From Petasospora fabianii (Eukaryota > Ascomycota > Saccharomycetes > Phaffomycetales > Wickerhamomycetaceae): 64,000 nucleotides of DNA. Where the stretch lies: the NCBI GenBank assembly GCA_022641835.1, contig CP048717.1:496001-560000 (forward strand), in the 5' to 3' direction. The notes under the pieces were generated by a model. That model was not told the origin of the DNA and did no database searches. It saw only the letters and a list, made by a program, of their open reading frames with translations. Of the stretch, positions 29,499 through 38,395 are shown piece by piece; position 1 is the stretch's first letter; every line of letters begins with the position of its first letter. Position numbers and translations under genes: made by a program.

Positions 29499-31724
29499 AT
29501 GAGAACCACAACCACAACGAATCTTTTAGCAAGTCTAGCATGGCTTGCGACAACCGTCATAGCTGCTGACTTGACACCAGTTGCCGACCTCTTCTACTCC
29601 AGAACTTCCGACTTCCCTCTCGCAGTCGAGCTCAAGGTTGGATCCCCTCAACAGAAGCTTCTTGCTCAGCTGGATACACAGAGCCGTGACATATTGCTAT
29701 CCACCGAGTATGATGCGGTCTCATCAATCTTTGACACCAACTCTTTTAACTTCAACGCTGATTCCTCGTCATCATTCTCCACCTTCTCCGGAACTTCTTG
29801 GGGTTCTGACAACATTGGCTTCCGGGGGTCCGATGCCACATACCAGGACGTTCTTTTTGGCTTGAGAGCTTCTGAATCCGTCCCTTCCGTTTTCTCTCTT
29901 GGCCACCCAAACATTTATAAAGACGACAAGAACAGTTTTTGGGATGCCCTTGCTTCTCAGAACATCACCAAGTCATACTCCATCGGATTTGCAGATGCAC
30001 CAGAGGATGCTCCTGGTGTATATTCTGCTGAGGATGCCGCCACGGTGTCCGGTCTCATAGTGTTTGGTGGTGTTGCCCAGGCTTACTACAACTCACTGAC
30101 AATTCTCCCACTTGCTTCTAACGATGATCTCATAGGTTTCACATTGACTGCTGTTGGTGTTCAAGCAGATACAGAGTCTTCGCCCAAGACTATATCTGCC
30201 ATCAAGCACCTCGCTGTTGTCAAGACTCGTGGCATCTTCCCATCGATGCCGAAGCAGCTTGTTGAGAACATCGTTACTTCTCTTGATAAAGACACCGAGC
30301 TCACTACTGGCACATCAGGTCTTTATGAGGTGGATTGCGATACTGAGTTTACACTACTGTTCAACTTCCAGGGTGCTGTCATCCGTATTCCCTCTACCGA
30401 ACTCCTCACTGAAAGTGATGATGGCTCTTGCAGCTTGGCTATCATACCTTCTGACTCTGATGAGTTTGTCATTGCTGGTGGTATGTTGACATACTTTTAC
30501 TTTGTTGTCGACTTTGAAAACGACCAGATATCTATTGGCCAGTCAAAATTCCCAGGCGCCAACGTGGACCCAGAAATCGAAACCTATTCTGGATCAGTTA
30601 GTGGTGCTAAGACTGCGGCTTACTACTCCGAGACATTCAGCTCTCAACTTCCAGAGCCAACTTCGGATTCATCTTTGACATCTGAAGCTACCACTGATAG
30701 TTCTACCCATGACTCCTCTTCGGCAGATCAAACTGTCACACCCTCTTCCTCTGAGTCCTCTTTGACTATCACTGGATACAACACATACCCATATACAAAC
30801 ACAAGCTCCAGCTCCAGCTCCAGCTCCAGCTCCAGCTTGGCAAGTTCCACCTCCACTTCCACCTCCACTGTTGAAGCTCCAACAATCTCAGGATCCTGTA
30901 TCAACGGTCAACTCCAATGGACAGTCAACATCCCAGCATCTATTGGGCCATTTAATGCCTTCTCGTACGAGGGAACCGGTGAGGGTTACACCATCACAAA
31001 TGTCAAGCTGAACGGCAGAGATCTCACTTCTGAGTCCGGTATCAACGGTGCAGGTTTCAGCTTGGACACCACTGATATCAATGGTAGAAGTGAATCTTTG
31101 ACTCTGGTCTACACTGCCATCAGATTCGACTCTACAACACTTTTTTCATCTGATGGTACTCTTGCAATCACGAGACCAAACAGAAAGAGAGAGGTGCTGA
31201 TTTATGAGCTCTCATATACTATCGACACTGCCCTTGGTTATGCGGTCACTAACTCTGACGTTGAAGAAACCAGCTCTGTCGCTACCTCGACCGATGTGAC
31301 TTCTGTCCTATCTACTACCGTTGTTACTGCAACATCGTGCTCAATGGGAATCTGCATTGAGGCTCCAATCACCACTGGGGTTACTGTTGCTACTTCCACC
31401 GTCCATGGAACAGTCACAAGCTTTACCACTTACTGTCCACTATCCACTGAAAGCTTCACAAACTCCACAACACCGATTGTGACACCATCCACAGTCTCAC
31501 TCTCTTCTACCTTCCTCGTCACATCGCCCTTCTCCCCCAGCACAGAGGTGGGCACTACATCCACACCTGTCATAAATCCACAGCTTGAGGTTCAATCTTC
31601 CCCAGCTTTGTCCTCTTCCAGCATTACTGCTCCGTCAATTTTGACCTACTCTGGTGGTGCTGTTGGATCTTTCACCTCAATCACAAACCTGCTTTTTGTC
31701 TTTCCTCTGCTCCTACTTATTTGA
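29499..31724 (+). CDS. GPI-anchored yapsin-like protein with degenerate protease motifs
   Basis: A 741-residue secreted protein: signal peptide (about 1-22), pepsin-like A1 fold (about 38-351), Ser/Thr-rich stalk with a poly-Ser run (about 430-455), a second folded region (about 465-580) and a Ser/Thr-rich tail ending in a hydrophobic segment (FVFPLLLLI) typical of GPI addition. The A1 fold is shown by LAVELKVGSPQQK, SGLIVFGGVAQAYYNSL and FVVDFENDQISIGQ. The first active-site motif reads Asp59-Thr-Gln-Ser instead of DTGS, and at the place of the second D-[ST]-G the sequence reads Lys242-Thr-Arg, so the second catalytic Asp appears lost. The frame is whole, so it is probably a pseudo-enzyme with a wall or adhesion role; this is inference. 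Confidence 0.85.
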   Translation: MRTTTTTNLLASLAWLATTVIAADLTPVADLFYSRTSDFPLAVELKVGSPQQKLLAQLDTQSRDILLSTEYDAVSSIFDTNSFNFNADSSSSFSTFSGTSWGSDNIGFRGSDATYQDVLFGLRASESVPSVFSLGHPNIYKDDKNSFWDALASQNITKSYSIGFADAPEDAPGVYSAEDAATVSGLIVFGGVAQAYYNSLTILPLASNDDLIGFTLTAVGVQADTESSPKTISAIKHLAVVKTRGIFPSMPKQLVENIVTSLDKDTELTTGTSGLYEVDCDTEFTLLFNFQGAVIRIPSTELLTESDDGSCSLAIIPSDSDEFVIAGGMLTYFYFVVDFENDQISIGQSKFPGANVDPEIETYSGSVSGAKTAAYYSETFSSQLPEPTSDSSLTSEATTDSSTHDSSSADQTVTPSSSESSLTITGYNTYPYTNTSSSSSSSSSSSLASSTSTSTSTVEAPTISGSCINGQLQWTVNIPASIGPFNAFSYEGTGEGYTITNVKLNGRDLTSESGINGAGFSLDTTDINGRSESLTLVYTAIRFDSTTLFSSDGTLAITRPNRKREVLIYELSYTIDTALGYAVTNSDVEETSSVATSTDVTSVLSTTVVTATSCSMGICIEAPITTGVTVATSTVHGTVTSFTTYCPLSTESFTNSTTPIVTPSTVSLSSTFLVTSPFSPSTEVGTTSTPVINPQLEVQSSPALSSSSITAPSILTYSGGAVGSFTSITNLLFVFPLLLLI
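30805..30836 (+). repeat. (AGCTCC)n microsatellite in coding sequence
   Basis: A run of AGCTCC units encodes poly-Ser in the stalk of the yapsin-like protein. Such runs change length easily. Confidence 0.8.
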
Positions 31725-32182
31725 GTTTTTTGTTCTTTTGATTTCTGACGGCAACTACTTTGGAGTTTTATTTTGATTTTTGTTCTTTAGCTACTTGATA
31801 TTCGATACTGTGCTATTATGCGACTGACTTGTTTTTATCCCCGCTCTTGGTGTTCGATGTTTTCTTTTGCCCAGGGGGCCATCAGCTGCCGCCTTGTCGG
31901 TCTCTTCATGATTGCAGCTGATGCGCTCGTTCTAATACCTTTTATAACCTACGAATTAATGACGCCATAACTTCAAGCCTAAACAAAGTATGTAACATCC
32001 ACTTGCCTCCTCCAAGATATTAAAGGAGTAAGCTACTATCGCGGTCTGTTACATCGTCTTTTTTTTTTTTTTTATCTTAATTTTTTTTTTATGTGCCATA
32101 CCAAAAATTTTTTGAGATGAGCTCTCCACATCAACTATCGCAGTTCATTGCAAAACCCCTGCAAACCAACCCTTATATCACC
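31725..32182. other. Intergenic upstream of ALB1
   Basis: Contains two long T-tracts at about 32057-32090 and, directly after them, an RRPE/PAC-like composite at 32101-32121. Two ATGs (32091 and 32117) lie upstream of the ALB1 start. Confidence 0.6.
32101..32121 (+). promoter_or_regulatory. RRPE/PAC-like composite element of ALB1
   Basis: AAAAATTTTTT is followed at once by GAGATGAG. In yeast, RRPE (AAAAATTT) and PAC (GATGAG core) together mark ribosome-biogenesis promoters, which fits ALB1. A very similar sequence lies at 61257-61277 between RRP1 and RAI1. Confidence 0.5.
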
Positions 32183-32659
32183 ATGCCATCCAAGAACTCC
32201 ATCAACAAGCCAAAGGACACTATGATCCAGGCACGCAAGAGAGCCGCTCTTGCCAAGAAGCGCGCCGCCAGAGCCAGAAACGGTCTCACAGCTCCACCAA
32301 GAGGCGCTGCTTCCTCCACATCTGGTATGCCAAAGAGTACAGCTGTCGCTCTCTACACCGGCTCCACACCAACTGGTACTCTCACAACGCAAACATTGTC
32401 CAAAAAGAGATTCAAAAAGATTGAGAGAAACAAGAAGTACATTGCTAAGAGAAATGCTGATCTCCTCCTGATTGATGCTCAGGCCCAGGCGGAGGACAGT
32501 ATGATGGTCGATGAGGAGGAGAAGGAGACCAAGCAACAGAGTCAGATCGAGTCCGTTAAGACTGCTCTTTGGTCTGTTATCGAGGACACTGCTTCTGCAG
32601 GTATCGCTATCGAGTCTAACGGTGAGGGGACAACGCTTGGTGGTCCTTCCTTCTTCTAA
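32183..32659 (+). CDS. ALB1: Ribosome biogenesis factor Alb1
   Basis: A 158-residue shuttling pre-60S factor, partner of Arx1 and recycled by Rei1. Start peptide MPSKNSINKPK, the central TLSKKRFKKIERNKKYIAKR, the segment ALWSVIEDTASAGI and the C-terminal GTTLGGPSFF match S. cerevisiae Alb1 in order. It is basic in the N-terminal half with an acidic patch (MMVDEEEKE). The frame is open further upstream, including an in-frame ATG at 32117, but the homologue starts at the MPSKNS peptide and the 32117 ATG falls inside the RRPE/PAC-like element, so 32183 is chosen. The first ATG of the region, 32091, opens a short frame only. Confidence 0.94.
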   Translation: MPSKNSINKPKDTMIQARKRAALAKKRAARARNGLTAPPRGAASSTSGMPKSTAVALYTGSTPTGTLTTQTLSKKRFKKIERNKKYIAKRNADLLLIDAQAQAEDSMMVDEEEKETKQQSQIESVKTALWSVIEDTASAGIAIESNGEGTTLGGPSFF

Positions 32660-32931
32660 GTCAAAGATAGTCCCACCTCTTAGATTCCTTCACATGTTAT
32701 CATGACCCATCTACTTTGTACATTAGTTCCATTCTGCATTTTCGCATTTCGTGTTTTTTCAGTTTATACTTTCTTTGGTTAGTTTGCCCGTTCGGTTTGT
32801 ATGTGGTTTGAATGCAAAAGTTCCTCGGTATACGCAATCGTTGACCATGAGTTGTAGTACGTGCTTATCATCGACATGGATAAGGTTGTTTGTATTATAA
32901 ATTATGATGACAATCTAGGAGAACCCGTATA

Positions 32932-33633
32932 TCAGCTATCAAGACCCTTAGCCTTCAAGTTATCTTCAACGGCGTCTCTCAAGACTTTAATAACCTCAGC
33001 TGGATCTTGAGCGGTGAAGACGGAAGTACCAGCGACAATAACGTTGGCACCTGCCTTAGCGGCATGTGGGATAGTAGCAGCACCAAGACCACCATCGACC
33101 TGAATATCCAACTGTGGGAACTTAGCTCTAAGGGATTTAACCTTTGGCATCATCTCCACCATGAACTTCTGACCACCGAAACCTGGCTCAACGGTCATCA
33201 CGAGAGCCATATCGAGATATGGAGCGAGCTCGTAGAGAACATCAACTGGTGTACCTGGTTTGATAGCACAAGCGGCTCTGATTCCATGGCTCTTAATCAA
33301 CTTGACAAGGGCAAGTGGGTCTTTAGTGGCCTCGTAGTGGAAAGTGAACTGATCAGCACCAACCTTAGCAAACTCAGCAACCCACTTCTCCGGCTCAGCC
33401 ACCATCATGTGACAATCAAAGAAGTTCTTCTTTGGCTGGCCTTCAATTCTTGGAACGGCTTTTCTCAAGGAGTCCACAATTGGAACACCAAGTGTGATAT
33501 TTGGAACGAAATGGCCATCCATAACGTCAATGTGAAGCCAGTCAGCACCAGCGTCCAACACACGGTGACATTCACAACCGAGGTTGGAGAAATCAGAGGC
33601 GAGGATGGATGGAGCAATGAAACACTTGACCAT
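32932..33633 (-). CDS. RPE1: D-ribulose-5-phosphate 3-epimerase
   Basis: A 233-residue TIM-barrel enzyme of the non-oxidative pentose phosphate pathway that interconverts ribulose-5-phosphate and xylulose-5-phosphate. Visible motifs are [13 protein letters not shown] (substrate Ser), [14 protein letters not shown] with the metal/catalytic Asp and His, [19 protein letters not shown] and QVDGGLG with the second catalytic Asp. The open frame extends upstream to 33753, but only from the ATG at 33633 does homology start. Codon bias is strong and the opposite strand is open as a shadow. PRPP synthetase (PRS4) is a downstream user of this pathway elsewhere in the window. Confidence 0.97.
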   Translation of the reverse strand: MVKCFIAPSILASDFSNLGCECHRVLDAGADWLHIDVMDGHFVPNITLGVPIVDSLRKAVPRIEGQPKKNFFDCHMMVAEPEKWVAEFAKVGADQFTFHYEATKDPLALVKLIKSHGIRAACAIKPGTPVDVLYELAPYLDMALVMTVEPGFGGQKFMVEMMPKVKSLRAKFPQLDIQVDGGLGAATIPHAAKAGANVIVAGTSVFTAQDPAEVIKVLRDAVEDNLKAKGLDS

Positions 33634-33786
33634 TGTGACAATGTCTATTTGGTAACAACAGACCAGTGTGAGTTGAGATATCAAGCTGAAAGCAACAAGA
33701 ATGAACTCCGGAGCATAGGAAGACTGATTTCCGTGATGTGCTGCCCTTACCAATTATTTGGCCCACACCGAAATAAAAAAAATAAA

Positions 33787-33873
33787 TCTCTCGGGGGCGA
33801 TTCGAACGCCCGATATCCAGATGACTTGTTAACATTACAGTCTGGCGCCTTAAACCAACTTGGCCACCGAGAG
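33787..33873 (-). tRNA. tRNA-Tyr (anticodon GUA) with intron
   Basis: Complete tRNA on the minus strand. The acceptor CTCTCGG pairs with CCGAGAG, with discriminator A. The D arm is GCCAAGTTGGTTTAAGGC. The anticodon stem CCAGA/TCTGG holds loop CTGTAA-A with anticodon GTA, split after position 37 by a 12-nt intron. The T arm is CGGGCGTTCGAATCGCCC. It is nearly identical to S. cerevisiae tRNA-Tyr, which also contains an intron. It is followed on its strand by a T-rich run near 33775. The mature length is 75. Confidence 0.97.
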
Positions 33874-34072
33874 GATTTCTGACATGGGAATCGCCCGATT
33901 TGACCAAGCAGTGCCAGTCGCTTAAATAATTACTCTGTTATTTTTGCCTCCGAATACTGACATAAAACTAGAAACAAGCCTTAACATATCTCGAACGCAT
34001 TAATTATATGTTATATAGTGGATATCGATGTACATGATCAACAGCGTTGGGTTATGGTGTCATAATCACCTT

Positions 34073-36376
34073 TCAGCTGACTGTTCTTTTGAACCCAAAA
34101 CCGACCATACTCATTCTGTTCTTCTTCTTTTCCTTCTCCTTCTCCTTATCTTGATCGCTCTTGCTATGATCACTCTTATTATCTGATCTTCTCCAGAAGC
34201 TTGGCTTATCTGACATGTGTTTATCGGCGTTTCCACCAGCTCCGGAAGGTGGGGTGGCGCCAGCGCCGTTGTTTGACGAAACACTAGACTTTTTCTTGAT
34301 TCTAGAGAAAGCACCACTCGTATGTTGAGAGTCTGCAGTCTGCGGTCTTGTCTTTTCCGAGGAGACGGTGGATGGGTTTGAGGAATCAATACTGACGTTG
34401 TTTGAGGGTATTTTGACCACTTTGTCCAACGGAGAAACCGAATCAGCTGCAGAGTCAGTCAAGCTGGCATTACTCTCCGCTGAGTTCATGTTCATATTGA
34501 ATCCAGTGTTGAATCCATTCATAATCGGTTTTGATGGCGTAGTAGTAGCAGCAGCGGCAGCAGCGACAGCAGCTTGTTTCTTTTCTTCATCTTCATGGAG
34601 TTTTTTCCGAGACTCTTCCTCATACTTCTCCTCAGCAATCTCACGATAAAACAAGACATAAGCAGTAGCCAAGTCCGGCGAATCACCAATGAATCTCAAG
34701 ACAAAAGCTTCATCAATCTTTTCAACCGTTTCATCGTCAAATAACAGCCATCCCATATCTTGAGTCTTGACTAAAGCGACATAATGACCATGATGAGGAC
34801 CACCACCAATATGCACCACAACGGCATATAATTCATAAAACTTGATGGCATCCTTCGGATCTTCTGGTGGTAGATCACTCTCAAGCTTCAAGTAAAGTGG
34901 GTACTTCATCATGTGGAAGAGCTTGACGTTGCGACGATGCTCTTCACTGTATTTGAATCTCTTGAGATGCAACGCTAGCACACGAGGGAGCTTCCTCAAT
35001 CCCATCTTCTTCTCCGCTTCTTGGAGAGAATGGCAGTTATCACAGTAGAACTTGTTCGTTCCGGCTAGCATCTCGCTTGCACTGAATTGAGTAAGACAGC
35101 TGCTCAAACTTTGACTTTCGAGCAGATCAAGTGAGAGATCTAGGAAAGTTTCATCTCTACTGGTGACGTTCTCGCATGTCAGGCACTTGGTTTGGTTCGT
35201 TAGGTGACCTTCAAAGAGTTGACGGATTGGATTTGAGGTTGTGTTTCCGGTAGGTTCCTTCTCAAGTGAGTCAATGACTTCATTCAAAAGGAAATTGAGG
35301 AACTCGTGAGCATCCTGATGCATTGCGGAGCGGAAGAGTTCGTTCTCCTTCTTAAGGGTCTCAACGAGGAAAGTTGGGGAAACGACACCGTGGAGAGATT
35401 CGTGCTCCACTTCTGATTCGAAAAGGTCCTTAAGGGCAGTAAATAAAGTAGCGTGTGTTGTAGATCCAGTTTGAAGGGAGTGATCCAGATTGATAATGGG
35501 ACCTGTGGTGAGTGCAGCCTTTTTGCGGGCCTCTACCGTTGCTGAAGGGTCATCGATCTTGCCCACGACAACTTGTGTAGGTCTGGAACGGATATTTGGG
35601 ATGGTGATTGTGGTTGTGTTTGGGGCAGGTTGTGTCGATGCATTGTTGGATGGTGCGGCTATAGTAGCAGTGGTAGAATTAGTCGCTGGTATAGTGGCGT
35701 GTGCTTGGACTTGACCATTATTTGGAGCTGATGCTGGTGGGGTCTCTGTATCGGTACACTCATCTCTTGAGTCCCTCTTGTTTCTTCCAAAGAAGTTAGA
35801 AGTACGGCGACCGAGTGTTACTCTAGAGGGCTTGGGCTCCTCTTTCTTGTCGTTGGCCTCCTGTACTTCAATTTTTGTAGCTGGATGAGGCTTTAGTCCA
35901 GGCATGACACGACGACGATGACGTTGTACACCCTCTTCTTCAGCATGTGGATGTTTGAGGACCTCGCGACGGAAGTCATTGGTATAGTAGAGACATTGGA
36001 CAATGGAGTTACAATAACATGTGTTTCCAAAGTTTTCCATACCAAAGATCTTGTTTGATCCATCACCATATGGGAAGTCCTCATTTGCTGCTGGCGTTGA
36101 GGGATCCGAGCCATTCAATGTGCTTGATTCATCGACACCTTCATCAATTTCAGGCATTGCATGGGCAAGAGTGGCATCGAGTGCAGCTGTTTGGTGATTG
36201 AGTGTTTCCGGAGTGCTGGCCTTTGAGCTGACTGATGAACGGTTGGATAGGGAACCATTCCTCGAGATTGAGCCTGAAGGTTGTGGAACAGTGAGAGTCG
36301 CGTCTCTCTCCTTTTCTTTTGTGACTTCTTTATCCTTGGAATTGTCTTTATTGCTTAGCCACCTCTTAAGCGACAT
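34073..36376 (-). CDS. UBP9: Ubiquitin-specific protease, Ubp9/Ubp13 type
   Basis: A 767-residue deubiquitinase (C19 peptidase), the single counterpart of the S. cerevisiae pair Ubp9/Ubp13 and related to human USP12/USP46. The Cys box is FGMENFGNTCYCNS with catalytic Cys120; the His box is HHGHYVALVK (His near residue 530), followed by WLLFDDETVEKI. Zinc-type CxxC pairs CLTC and CDNC lie between. A low-complexity insertion (about 150-290, Thr/Asn/Pro-rich) sits between the boxes. The C-terminal 190 residues are Ser/Asn-rich and end in a Lys/Asp/Glu-rich stretch. In yeast, Ubp9 and Ubp13 work with the WD protein Duf1 and affect mitochondrial protein and oxidase assembly. Intact frame, ATG at 36376. 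Confidence 0.93.
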   Translation of the reverse strand: MSLKRWLSNKDNSKDKEVTKEKERDATLTVPQPSGSISRNGSLSNRSSVSSKASTPETLNHQTAALDATLAHAMPEIDEGVDESSTLNGSDPSTPAANEDFPYGDGSNKIFGMENFGNTCYCNSIVQCLYYTNDFRREVLKHPHAEEEGVQRHRRRVMPGLKPHPATKIEVQEANDKKEEPKPSRVTLGRRTSNFFGRNKRDSRDECTDTETPPASAPNNGQVQAHATIPATNSTTATIAAPSNNASTQPAPNTTTITIPNIRSRPTQVVVGKIDDPSATVEARKKAALTTGPIINLDHSLQTGSTTHATLFTALKDLFESEVEHESLHGVVSPTFLVETLKKENELFRSAMHQDAHEFLNFLLNEVIDSLEKEPTGNTTSNPIRQLFEGHLTNQTKCLTCENVTSRDETFLDLSLDLLESQSLSSCLTQFSASEMLAGTNKFYCDNCHSLQEAEKKMGLRKLPRVLALHLKRFKYSEEHRRNVKLFHMMKYPLYLKLESDLPPEDPKDAIKFYELYAVVVHIGGGPHHGHYVALVKTQDMGWLLFDDETVEKIDEAFVLRFIGDSPDLATAYVLFYREIAEEKYEEESRKKLHEDEEKKQAAVAAAAAATTTPSKPIMNGFNTGFNMNMNSAESNASLTDSAADSVSPLDKVVKIPSNNVSIDSSNPSTVSSEKTRPQTADSQHTSGAFSRIKKKSSVSSNNGAGATPPSGAGGNADKHMSDKPSFWRRSDNKSDHSKSDQDKEKEKEKKKNRMSMVGFGFKRTVS

Positions 36377-37273
36377 TGTTGGTTCTTGAGTAGTGAGCGT
36401 GTGAGAATGTTTGATAGTATGTAGTGTGTGCCCGAAGTTTAAGAGAGATAAGGCACTATACAGGGCGGCTTGGAAGGAAAGATTTCGCGTACAGACAGCT
36501 GGTGGAAACAGTACTGCAATGTGCAGTGGATGTTTATGAGCGTGTCTTGTGGGTCAATGGGGGTCTTCTGATGCCAAGTTGGCCCAGCGTTTAATGAGAC
36601 TCGGAGTGCCGAGAGACTAATGGCTGCCTGGGGAGAAACGAGAAAAATGGGCGCTCGGAAGGTGGCGTGGAGCGATGGGTCTGTCGCGGTCCCTTTTGTG
36701 TGAAAAAAAAGCGAGCAATGGCTTGTTCTAAGTGCGATTGAGAGCTTCTGTGGGGCAATGAAGTCAATTCAGTTGGTAGATGCCCTTATATAACGCGTCG
36801 AGTGCTTCTCCCGTGTGCTCTGTCTCAGGTTCTCGTGTTCGAGAGAGCTAAACACATTTTCACGATTCCGGATTCGGACGATTACGCGCTTTTTTGCGGG
36901 GTGCGCACGCAACGCCCAACGGCGAAGCTTCTGTACCGTTGGAGACTCTCGTCCCCTCACCCATAGCTCTTGGAGATCAAATCCACATCGAACTTTATGA
37001 CATTTTTGAAGCTGAGTTCTAAGCCAAGAATGGGCACCGATCTGATCTTCAGGCACGGACCATAGGGCCCACCGCCACTGGCCCTCCTCACACGCTTCAG
37101 TGTCCACATCAGGTAGCTGACCCGCGCTTCCCTTTGAAAAGAAAACAGGTAAAACGTCACGGGACGGATCTTATCGCCACACACACATATTTTTATCATA
37201 CTCCTTTATTTCATTCTTGTCTTTCTTTCTATCCCATCATCACTGCATATAGACAACCACTCTAACCACTACC
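36377..37273. other. Divergent intergenic region between UBP9 and GCG1
   Basis: About 900 bp. An ATG-less open frame on the minus strand (36769-37107) shows no homology. A stretch near 36770-36855 looks vaguely like a tRNA but does not fold as one. No gene supported. Confidence 0.5.
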
Positions 37274-37978
37274 ATGACCGTCCCACAAGAACCGCTCTGG
37301 GTACTGGGTTACGGCTCCCTCATCTTCAAGCCACCACCACACGCCGCCTTCCGTGTTCCGGGACTCATACGTGGTTACGCCCGCCGATTCTGGCAATCCT
37401 CGAGTGATCACCGTGGAACCCCCGAGAAAAAAGGTCGTGTCGTTACACTAGTATCCTATGATGACATCATCGCTAAGTCATCGTTCTTACTGGATGTGAA
37501 AAAGTATACTTCGGGTTTGAAGAATGATTTTGCCAGAGATGACTTGAAGCTGTGGGCTTGTGCCTATTACATCCCAGCCGAACATTCCAGGGAAGTTAAG
37601 GAATATTTGGATGTAAGAGAGCAGGATGGATATACACTACATGAGATTCCATTCGAAATACATCAGGATGGTGAATTTAAGGATGAGGAACTCAAAAGGG
37701 CAGTCGATGCCCTACCCGTCGATGCCTCCGGCAAGCACATATTGACAAGTAAAGTGTACATCGGAACATCTGAGAATGCAAGTTTCATTGGACCAGAAGA
37801 TGTGAAAGATACTGCTAAGATCATTGAGGGTTCAAGAGGTCCAAGCGGTGAAAACTGGGAGTACTTGGAGAAGCTGTATCAATCATTGGTAGAGTTGGAT
37901 AAGCATGAGAAGGACGAGTATATTGAAGCCCTTGTTCGTGAAGTGCTAAGCATCAGGTCAAAGAATACTGCTGAATAA
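37274..37978 (+). CDS. GCG1: Glutathione-specific gamma-glutamylcyclotransferase (ChaC family)
   Basis: A 234-residue cytosolic enzyme that cleaves glutathione to 5-oxoproline and Cys-Gly, part of the yeast glutathione degradation route. The ChaC motif VLGYGSLIFKPP is at the N-terminus, followed by ARRFWQSSSDHRGTPE, the catalytic Glu in LDVREQDGYTLHE, and KVYIGTSENASFIGPE. These match S. cerevisiae Gcg1 in order and length (232). Together with the gamma-glutamyltransferase-like gene at 22482, this window holds two glutathione-degrading enzyme types, though they are not adjacent. Confidence 0.95.
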   Translation: MTVPQEPLWVLGYGSLIFKPPPHAAFRVPGLIRGYARRFWQSSSDHRGTPEKKGRVVTLVSYDDIIAKSSFLLDVKKYTSGLKNDFARDDLKLWACAYYIPAEHSREVKEYLDVREQDGYTLHEIPFEIHQDGEFKDEELKRAVDALPVDASGKHILTSKVYIGTSENASFIGPEDVKDTAKIIEGSRGPSGENWEYLEKLYQSLVELDKHEKDEYIEALVREVLSIRSKNTAE

Positions 37979-38395
37979 ATGTTACTAATCATAGAGTGTA
38001 ATCATTACCGCCCGTAGCTGACATTTTTGTTCTTGGATATATCAATGAGAGGCTGATTACGCGCTAATGATGTTGTTAAGTCTATCAGCAGCTGTACCAT
38101 CTCAAGCGCAATGACAAGAAGTTGATGCCTCATAGAAGACTCATGTATAGTACATGTCTCCCTCTCATCACAAAAGAACAACATCAGAATAAAGTACAAG
38201 TATTTTTCAATCCTTCTAATGCCCACCATTGTAGAAATATATACTGGTTGCGAATATGGTTCCCGCCGCGAATCTGTAATACGCGCTCGTTCTTGAATAA
38301 GGAGAAACAATAACATCATTAACTCATCACGTTACAAATTTCGGCCCACCGAATTACCGAACTCACCAAACTCACACACAGAAACCACTAGGACC
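37979..38395. other. Intergenic between GCG1 and CSF1
   Basis: About 420 bp. A 104-codon ATG frame on the minus strand (38005-38319) is present but looks fortuitous. Otherwise 3' flank and CSF1 promoter. Confidence 0.45.

Noticed and set aside
33007-33882. 291-codon plus-strand frame over RPE1 and tRNA-Tyr
   Set aside because: Antisense in register with RPE1 and runs through a tRNA gene.
36770-36855. tRNA-like sequence with TCAGTTGGTAGA and TGTTCGAGA
   Set aside because: The arms around the putative T loop do not pair and no acceptor stem forms.
38005-38319. 104-codon ATG frame on the minus strand between GCG1 and CSF1
   Set aside because: No homology, atypical composition, and it would fill the CSF1 promoter; not enough support.
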